Made by a program: the position numbers and the translations under genes
Shown here: piece by piece, positions 53,001 through 61,565 of the stretch
Layout of the letters: each line of letters opens with the position of its first letter
Position numbering within the stretch: position 1 is the stretch's first letter
NCBI GenBank assembly: GCA_029961685.1
Contig: JARWKL010000009.1
Span: forward strand, 15,619,237-15,683,236
Origin: Aristolochia californica
Lineage: Eukaryota > Streptophyta > Magnoliopsida > Piperales > Aristolochiaceae
DNA: 64,000 nt
Direction: 5' to 3'
The notes under the pieces: model-generated
Told to the model about the DNA's origin: nothing
Seen by the model: the letters and a program-made list of their open reading frames with translations, nothing else
The model's database searches: none

Positions 53001-55478
53001 ACAAAAAGCTGACCTAGCGATCATTGATCATTGTAAACTGATTTATCATGCATAACGGGCCACATTTTTTTAAGCAATGACTTTTGGGTTGGGATTCAAC
53101 ACTCAGTTTAAAATTCCCTCGCCTCCCCTTTTCCCGACGATTGCAAAACCTGATATATAAAGACTAAAACGAGTTTTAAATCCCTATAAAATTACACAAA
53201 CATTTTGGAAATATCTCTCTCCATATTTTTGCATTGTGCATTTCCATTTTAGATGTGTACATTTTTCTTAAATCAAAACTTGAGTTTTCACTTTTTCCTT
53301 CATCTCGTAGACAAAAAACAGGATAGATGACAACGAAATGAAAATTTTAGACTCTGTGTACGGAGAAAATTTAAAGCAATAACAAACATAAGTAAAGAAA
53401 ATTTATTCACACACCACAAATGAAGAAAAAAATTTTCTCATCCAAGTTTGGGAAATTCCACTAGTTCAGCAACCCCAATAGGTTGGAATTTGATAAGAAA
53501 GAGATTTTTCTACACATGCTTTAAAAAATGGATATGCATAGCTCGAAACATGTTAAAGTTGCAAATGACCCATGGATCCAAACCTTTCAAAAAGAATAAA
53601 AAACTTCTCATTAAATTCTCAAGTGAACGTGCGGTGGGATATTTAACCGAGTCAAACAAGCCATTATTTTGCCCATTAACAAAAAGCTGACCTAGCTATC
53701 ATTGATCATTGTAAACTGATTTATCATGCATAACGGGCCACATTTTTTTAAGGAATGACTTTTGGGTTGGGATTCAACACTCAGTTTAAAATTCCCTCGC
53801 CTCCCCTTTTCCCGACGATTGCAAAACCTGATATATAAAGACAAAAACGAGTTTTAAATCCCTAAAAATTACACAAACTTTTTGGAAATATCACTCTCCA
53901 TATTTGTGCATTGTGCATTTCCATTTTAGACGTGTACATTTTTTCTAAATCAAAACTTGAGTTTTCACTTTTTCCTTCATCTCGTAGACAAAAAACAGAA
54001 TAGATGACAACGAAATGAAAATTTTAGACTCTGTGTATGGAGAAAATTTAAAGCAATAACAAACGTAAGTAAAGAAAATTTATTCACACACCACAAATGA
54101 AGAAAAAAGTTTTCTCATCCAAGTTTGGGAAATTCCACTAGTTCAGCAACCCCAATAGGTTGGAATTTGATAAGAAAGAGATTTTTCTACACATGCTTTA
54201 AAAAATGGATATGCATGGCTCGAAACATGTTAAAGTTGCAAATGACCCATGGATCCAAACCTTTCAAAAAGAATAAAAAACTTCTCTTTAAATTCTCAAG
54301 TGAACGTGCGGTGGGATATTTAACCGACTCATACAAGCCATTATTTTGCCCATTAACGAAAAGCTGACCTAGCGATCATTGATCATTGTAAACTGATTTA
54401 TCATGCGTAACGGGCCACATTTTTTTAAGCAATGACTTTTGGGTTGGGTTTCAAAACTCAGTTTAAAATTCCCTCGCCTCCCCTTTTCCCGACGATTGTA
54501 AAACCTGATATATAAAGTCTAAAACGAGTTTTAAATCCCTAAAAATTACACAAACTTTTTGGAAATATCTCTCTCCATATTTGTGCATTGTGCATTTCCA
54601 TTTTAGATGTGTACATTTTTCTTAAATCAAAACTTGAGTTTTCACTTTTTCCTTCTTCTCTTAGACAAAAAACAGAATAGATGACAACGAAACGAAAATT
54701 TTAGACTCTGTGTATGGAGAAAATTTAAAGCAACAACAAACGTAAGTAAATAAAATTTATTCACACACCACAAATAAAGAAAAAAGTTTCCTCATCCAAG
54801 TTTGGGAAATTCCACTAGTTCAGCAACCCCAATAGGTTGGAATTTGATAAGAAAGAGATTTTTCTACACATGCTTTAAAAAATGGATATGCATGGCTTGA
54901 AACTTGTTAAAGTTGCAAATGACCCATGGATCCAAACCTTTCAAAAAGAATAAAAAACTTCTCATTAAATTCTCAAGTGAACGTGCGGTGGGATATTTAA
55001 CCGAGTCAAACAAGCCATTATTTTGCCCATTAACAAAAAGCTGACATAGCGATCATTGATCATTGTAAACTGATTTATCATGCGTAACGGGCCACAGTTT
55101 TTTAAGAAATGACTTTTGGGTTGGGATTCAACACTCAATTTAAAATTCCCTCGCCTCCCCTTTTCCCGACGATTGCAAAACCTGATATATAAAGACTAAA
55201 ACGAGTTTTAAATCCCTAAAAATTACACAAACTTTTTGGAAATATCTCTCTCCATATTTGTGCATTGTGCATTTCCATTTTAGATGTGTACATTTTTCTT
55301 AAATCAAAACTTGAGTTTTCACTTTTTCCTTCATCTCGTAGACAAAAAACAGAATAGATGACAACGAAATGAAAATTTTAGACTCTGTGTATGGAGAAAT
55401 TTTAAAGCAATAAAAAACGTAAGTAAAGAAAATTTATTCACACACCACAAATGAAGAAAAAAGTTTTCTCATCCAAGT
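50063..55478 (+). repeat. Monomers M74-M81, variable tail after X block 3
   Basis: M74 (50063) matches M60 (AAAGGTGCAAATG, GTGAAAGTGCGG) but has lost the BamHI-type site (ATGGATCAAAACC). M75 (50740) matches M61 (TTTGATAATAAAG, AACAAGCATTATT) with CATGTATCC. Its front is M61-like, while its tail has GTACGGAG rather than M61's GTATGGAG and TAATGAAAATTT, so the exchange that removed M62-M63 lies about 51160-51320. M76 (51416) matches M64, M77 (52092) M65, M80 (54125) M67 and M81 (54802) M68. Confidence 0.78.
52770..54124 (+). repeat. Recent one-monomer tandem duplication (M78-M79)
   Basis: M78 (52770) and M79 (53448) both match M66 at 44654, which has no adjacent duplicate. The tails leading into them share CATATTTTTGCATTGTGC (near 52547 and 53223), ACAGGATAGATG and AAACATAAGTAAAG. 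This accounts for the one monomer gained in the twelve-monomer unit. Confidence 0.78.
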
Positions 55479-58180
55479 TTGGGAAATTCCACTAGTTCAG
55501 CAACCCCAATAGGTTGGAATTTGATAAGAAAGAGATTTTTCTACACATGCTTTAAAAAATGGATATGCATGGCTCGAAACATGTTATAGTTGCAAATGAC
55601 CCATGGATCCAAACCTTTCAAAAAGAATAAAAAACTTCTCATTAAATTCTCAACTGAACGTGCAGTGGGATATTTAACCGAGTCAAACAAGTCATTATTT
55701 TGCCCATTAACAAAAAGCTGACCTAGCGATCATTGATCATTGTAAACTGATTTATCATGCGTAACGGGCCACATTTTTTTAAGGAATGACTTTTGGGTTG
55801 GGATTCAATACTCAGTTTAAAATTCCCTCGCCTCCCCTTTTCCCGACGATCGCAAAACACTATATATAAAGACTAAAACGAGTTTTAAATCCCTATAAAA
55901 TTACACAAAATTTTTGGAAATATCTCTCTCCATATTTGTGCATTGTGCATTTCCATTTTAGATGTGTACATTTTTCTTAAATCAAAACTTGGGTTTTCAC
56001 TTTTTCCTTCATCGCGTAGACAAAAAACAGAATAGATGACAACGAAATGAAAATTTTAGACTCTGTGTATGGAGAAAATTTAAAGCAATAACAAACGTAA
56101 GTAAAGAAAATTTATTCACACACCACAAATGAAGAAAAAAGTTTTCTCATCCAAGTGTGGGAAATTCCACTAGTTCAACAACCCCAATAGGTTGGAATTT
56201 GATAAGAAAGAGATTTTTCTACACATGCTTTAAAAAATGGATATGCATGCTCGAAACATGTTAAAGTTGAAAATGAACCATGGATCCAAACCTTTCAAAA
56301 AGAATAAAAAACTTCTCATTAAATTCTAAAGTGAACGTGCGGTGGGATATTTAACCGAGTCAAACAAGCCATTATTTTGCCCATTAACAAAAAGCTGACC
56401 TAGCGATCATTGATCATTGTAAACTGATTTATCATGCGTAACGGGCCACATTTTTTTAAGGAATGACTTTTGGGTTGGGATTCAACACTCAGTTTAAAAT
56501 TCCCTCGCCTCCCCATTTCCCGACGATTGCAAAACCTGATATATAAAGACTAAAACGAGTTTTAAATCCCTATAAAATTACACAAACTTTTTGGAAATAT
56601 CTCTCTCCATATTTGTGCATTGTGCATTTCCATTTTAGATGTGTACATTTTTCTAAAATCAAAACTTGAGTTTTCACTTTTTCCTTCATCTCGTAGACAA
56701 AAAACAGAATAGATGACAACAAAATGAAAATTTTAGACTCTGGAGAAAATTTAAAGCAATAACAAACGTAAGTAAAGAAAATATATTCACACACCACAAA
56801 TGAAGAAAAAAGTTTTCTCATCCAAGTTTGGGAAATTCCACTAGTTCAGCAACCCCAATAGGTTGGAATTTGATAAGAAAGAAATTTTTCTACACATGCT
56901 TTAACAAATGGATATGCATGGCTCGAAACATGTTATAGTTGCAAATGACCCATGGATCCAAACCTTTCAAAAAGAATAAAAAACTTCTCATTAAATTCTC
57001 AACTGAACGTGCAGTGGGATATTTAACCGAGTCAAACAAACCATTACTTTGCCCATTAACAAAAAGCTGACCTAGCGATCATTGATCATTGTAAACTGAT
57101 TTATCATGCGTAACGGGCCACATTTTTTTAAGGAATGACTTTTGGGTTGGGATTCAACACTCAGTTTAAAATTCCCTCGCCTCCCTTTTCCCCGACGATT
57201 GCAAAACCTGATATATAAAGACTAAAACGAGTTTTAAATCCCTAAAAATTACACAAACTTTTTGGAAATATCTCTCTCCATATTTGTGCATTGTGCATTT
57301 CCATTTTAGATGTGTACATTTTTCTTAAATCAAAACTTGAGTTTTCACTTTTTCCTTCATCTCGTAGACAAAAAACAGAATAGATGACAACGAAATGAAA
57401 ATTTTAGACTCTGTGTATGGAGAAAATTTAAAGCAATAACAAACGTAAGTAAAGAAAATTTATTCACACACCACAAATGAAGAAAAAAGTTTTCTCATCC
57501 AAGTTTGGGAATTTCCACTAGTTCAGCAACCCCAATAGGTTGGAATTTGACAAGAAAGGGATTTTTCTACACATGCTTTAAAAAATGGATATGCATGCTC
57601 GAAACATGTTAAAGTTGCAAATGACCCATGGATCCAAACCTTTCAAAAAGAATAAAAAACTTCTCATTAAATTCTCAAGTGAACGTGCGGTGGGATATTT
57701 AACCGAGTCAAACAAGCCATTATTTTGCCCATTAACGAAAAGCTGACCTAGCGATCATTGATCATTGTAAACTGATTTATCATGCGTAACGGGCCACATT
57801 TTTTTAAGGAATGACTTTTAGGTTGGGATTCAACACTCAGTTTAAAATTCCCTCGCCTCCCCTTTTCCCGACGATTGCAAAACCTGATATATAAAGACTA
57901 AAACGAGTTTTAAATCCCTAAAAATTACACAAACTTTTTGGAAATATCTCTCTCCATATTTGTGCATTGTGCATTTCCATTTTAGATGTGTACATTTTTC
58001 TTAAATCAAAACTTGAGTTTTCACTTTTTCCTTCATCTCGTAGACAAAAAACAGAATAGATGACAACGAAATGAAAATTTTAGACTCTGTGTATGGAGAA
58101 AACTTAAAGCAATAACAAACGTAAGTAAAGAAAATTTATTCACACACCACAAATAAAGAAAAAAGTTTTCTCATCCAAGT
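55479..58180 (+). repeat. X block 4 (M82-M85)
   Basis: Phase points 55479, 56157, 56828 and 57505. M82 and M84 have ATGTTATAGTTGC; M83 is 671 bp with the six-base deletion near 56736; M85 has TTTGACAAGAAAGGGA. M85 differs from M48 and M58 in ending with CAAACAAGCC, AACGAAAAGC and a private GACTTTTAGGTTGGG. It is preceded directly by M81, an M68-type monomer, without the M69 type that precedes X block 3. Confidence 0.86.
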
Positions 58181-58329
58181 TTGGGAAATTCCACTAGTTC
58201 AGCAACCCCTATAGGTTGGAATTTGATAAGAAAGAGATTTTTATACACATGCTTTAAAAAACGGATATGGATGGCTCGAAACATGTTAAAGTTGCAAATG
58301 ACCCATGGATCCAAACCTTTCAAAAAAGA

Positions 58330-59760
58330 ATAAAAAACTTCTCATTAAATTCTCAAGTGAACGTGCGGTGGGATATTTAACCGAGTCAAACAAGCCATTA
58401 TTTTGCCCATTAACAAAAAGCTGACCTAGCGATCATTGATCATTGTAAACTGATTTATCATGCGTAACGGGCCACATTTTTTTAAGGAATGACTTTTGGG
58501 TTGGGATTCAACACTCAGTTTAAAATTCCCTCGCCTCCCCTTTTCCCGACGATTGCAAAACATGATATATAAAGACTAAAACGAGTTTTAAATCCCTAAA
58601 AATTACACAAACTTTTTGGAAATATCTCTCTCCATATTTGGGCATTGTGCATTTCCATTTTAGATGTGTACATTTTTCTTAAATCAAAACTTGAGTTTTC
58701 ACTTTTTCCTTCATCTCGTAGACAAAAAACAGAATAGATGACAACGAAATGAAAATTTTAGACTCTGTGTATGGAGAAAATTTAAAGCAATAACAAACGT
58801 AAGTAATGAAAATTTATTCACACACCACAAATGAAGAAAAAATTTTCCTCATCCAAGTTTGGGAAATTCCACTAGTTCAGCAACCCCAATAGGTTGGAAT
58901 TTGATAAGAAAGGGTTTTTTCTACACATGCTTTAAAAAATGGATATGCATGCTCGAAACATGTTAAAGTTGCAAATGACCCATGGATCCAAACCTTTCAA
59001 AAAGAATAAAAAACTTCTCATTAAATTCTCAAGTGAACGTGCGGTGGGATATTTAACCGAGTCAAACAAGCCATTATTTTGCCCATTAACAAAAAGCTGA
59101 CCTAGCGATCATTGATCATTGTAAACTGATTTATCATGCGTAACGGGCCACATTTTTTTAAGGAATGACTTTTGGGTTGGGATTCAACACTCAGTTTAAA
59201 ATTCCCTCGCCTCCCCTTTTCCCGACGATTGCAAAACATGATATATAAAGACTAAAACGAGTTTTAAATCCCTAAAAATTACACAAACTTTTTGGAAATA
59301 TCTCTCTCCATATTTGGGCATTGTGCATTTCCATTTTAGATGTGTACATTTTTCTTAAATCAAAACTTGAGTTTTCACTTTTTCCTTCATCTCGTAGACA
59401 AAAAACAGAATAGATGACAACGAAATGAAAATTTTAGACTCTGTGTATGGAGAAAATTTAAAGCAATAACAAACGTAAGTAATGAAAATTTATTCACACA
59501 CCACAAATGAAGAAAAAATTTTCCTCATCCAAGTTTGGGAAATTCCACTAGTTCAGCAACCCCAATAGGTTGGAATTTGATAAGAAAGGGTTTTTTCTAC
59601 ACATGCTTTAAAAAATGGATATGCATGCTCGAAACATGTTAAAGTTGCAAATGACCCATGGATCCAAACCTTTCAAAAAGAATAAAAAACTTCTCATTAA
59701 ATTCTCAAGTGAACGTGCGGTGGGATATTTAACCGAGTCAAACAAGCCATTATTTTGCCC
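58330..59760 (+). repeat. Adjacent near-identical monomers within the five-monomer unit
   Basis: The back of M86 plus the front of M87 is repeated as the back of M87 plus the front of M88, offset by about 677 bp. Both carry CATGATATATAAAG, CATATTTGGGCATTG, AAGTAATGAAAATTT, AAAAAATTTTCCTC and AAAGGGTTTTTTC. These marks are rare elsewhere in the window, so this is a local tandem duplication of one unit that predates the 3385-bp duplication, since both copies of the larger unit contain it. Confidence 0.8.
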
Positions 59761-60888
59761 ATTAACGAAAAGCTGACCTAGCGATCATTGATCATTGTAA
59801 ACTGATTTATCATGCGTGACGGGCCACATTTTTTTAAGGAATGACTTTTGGGTTCGGATTCAACACTCAGTTTAAAATTCCCTCGCCTCCCCTTTTCCCG
59901 ACGATTGTAAAACCTGATATATAAAGACTAAAACGAGTTTTAAATCCCTATAAAATTACACAAACTTTTTGGAAATATCTCTCTCCATATTTGTGCATTG
60001 TGCATTTCCATTTTAGATGTGTACATTTTTCTTAAATCAAAACTTGAGTTTTCACTTTTTCCTTCATCTCGTAGACAAAAAACAGAATAGATGACAACGA
60101 AATGAAAATTTTAGACTCTGTGTATGGAGAAAATTTAAAGCAATAACAAACGTAAGTAAAGAAAATTTATTCACACACCACAAATGAAGAAAAAAGTTTT
60201 CTCATCAAAGTTTGGGAAATTCCACTAGTTCAACAACCCCAATAGGTTGGAATTTGATAAGAAAGAGATTTTTCTACACATGCTTTAAAAAATGGATATG
60301 CATGGCTCGAAACATGTTAAAGTTGCAAATGACCCATGGATCCAAACCTTTCAAAAAGAATAAAAAACTTCTCATTAAATTCTCAAGTGAACGTGCGGTG
60401 GGATATTTAACCGAGTCAAACAAGCCATTATTTTGCCCATTAACAAAAAGCTGACCTAGCGATCATTGATCATTGTAAACTGATTTATCATGCGTAATGG
60501 GCCACATTTTTTTAAGGAATGACTTTTGGGTTGGGATTCAAAACTCAGTTTAAAATTCCCTCGCCTCCCCTTTTCCCGACGATTGTAAAACCTGATATAT
60601 AAAGTCTAAAACGAGTTTTAAATCCCTAAAAATTACACAAACTTTTTGGAAATATCTCTCTCCATATTTGTGCATTGTGCATTTCCATTTTAGATGTGTT
60701 CATTTTTCTTAAATCAAAACTTGAGTTTTCACTTTTTCCTTCTTCTCTTAGACAAAAAACAGAATAGATGACAACGAAACGAAAATTTTAGACTCTGTGT
60801 ATGGAGAAAATTTAAAGCAACAACAAACGTAAGTAAATAAAATTTATTCACACACCACAAATAAAGAAAAAAGTTTCCTCATCCAAGT

Positions 60889-61565
60889 TTGGGAAATTCC
60901 ACTAGTTCAGCAACCCCAATAGGTTGGAATTTGATAAGAAAGAGATTTTTCTACACATGCTTTAAAAAATGGATATGCATGGCTTGAAACTTGTTAAAGT
61001 TGCAAATGACCCATGGATCCAAACCTTTCAAAAAGAATAAAAAACTTCTCATTAAATTCTCAAGTGAAAGTGCGGTGGGATATTTAACCGAGTCAAACAA
61101 GCCATTATTTTGCCCATTGACAAAAAGCTGACCTAGCGATCATTGATCATTGTAAACTGATTTATCATGCGTAACGGGCTACATTTTTTTAAGGAATGAC
61201 TTTTGGGTTGGGATTCAACACTCAGTTTAAAATTCCCTCGCCTCCCCTTTTCCCGACGATTGCAAAACCTGATATATAAAGACTAAAACGAGTTTTAAAT
61301 CCCCAAAAATTACACAAACATTTTGGAAATATCTCTCTCCATATTTGTGCAATGTGCATTTTCATTTTAGATGTGTACATTTTTCTTAAATCAAAACTTG
61401 AGTTTTCACTTTTTCCTTCATCTCGTAGACAAAAAACAGAATAGATGACAATGAAATGAAAATTTTAGACTCTGTGTATGGAGAAAATTTAAAGCAATAA
61501 CAAACGTAAGTAAAGAAAATTTATTCACACACCACAAATGAAGAAAAAAGTTTTCTCATCCAAGT
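60889..61565 (+). repeat. Chimeric monomer M90 (M68-type front, M60-type back)
   Basis: The front has GGCTTGAAACTTG near 60981, and the preceding tail has CTTCTCTTAGAC and CAAATAAAG, as at M68 and M81. The back has GTGAAAGTGCGG near 61064, GGGCTACATT, AATCCCCAAAAATTAC, GTGCAATGTGCATTTTC and GACAATGAAATG, as at M60 and M74. The switch lies between about 60998 and 61066. The private GCCCATTGACAAAAAGC near 61111 is not seen in either parent type. Confidence 0.75.

Larger units (their letters stand above)
47360..55478 (+). repeat. Twelve-monomer higher-order unit (M70-M81)
   Basis: This is the second copy of the M55-M69 unit. Compared with it, two monomers are merged into one (M73), M62-M63 are missing at the M75/M76 junction, one monomer is gained (M78 and M79 both resemble M66) and M69 is missing before the next X block. 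The net change is 15 - 1 - 2 + 1 - 1 = 12, which fits the observed count. All changes are in whole monomer steps, as expected for exchange in register. Confidence 0.8.
58181..61565 (+). repeat. Five-monomer 3385-bp unit, first copy (M86-M90)
   Basis: M86 (58181) has AACCCCTATAGG, TTTTTATACACATGC, AAAACGGATATGGATGG and an extra base in TTTCAAAAAAGAATAAA. M87 (58859) and M88 (59535) have AAAGGGTTTTTTC and ATGCATGCTCG. M88 also has GGGTTCGGATTC. M89 (60212) has TTCAACAACCCC, GCGTAATGGGCC, TTCAAAACTCAG and CTTCTCTTAGAC. M90 (60889) is a chimera. The same sequence of marks begins again at 61566. Confidence 0.88.

Noticed and set aside
56570..56821. 83-codon minus-strand open frame, and the similar frame at 31524-31766
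   Set aside because: They arise from the TTTTTCTAAAATC variant together with small deletions (six bases in M83, one base in M46); hydrophobic by composition of AT-rich satellite, with no homologue recognised.
59851..59862. tRNA/Pol III B-box-like string GGTTCGGATTC in M88 and M93
   Set aside because: It comes from a single base change from the usual GGTTGGGATTC, no tRNA fold or matching A box is evident, and the other monomers lack it.
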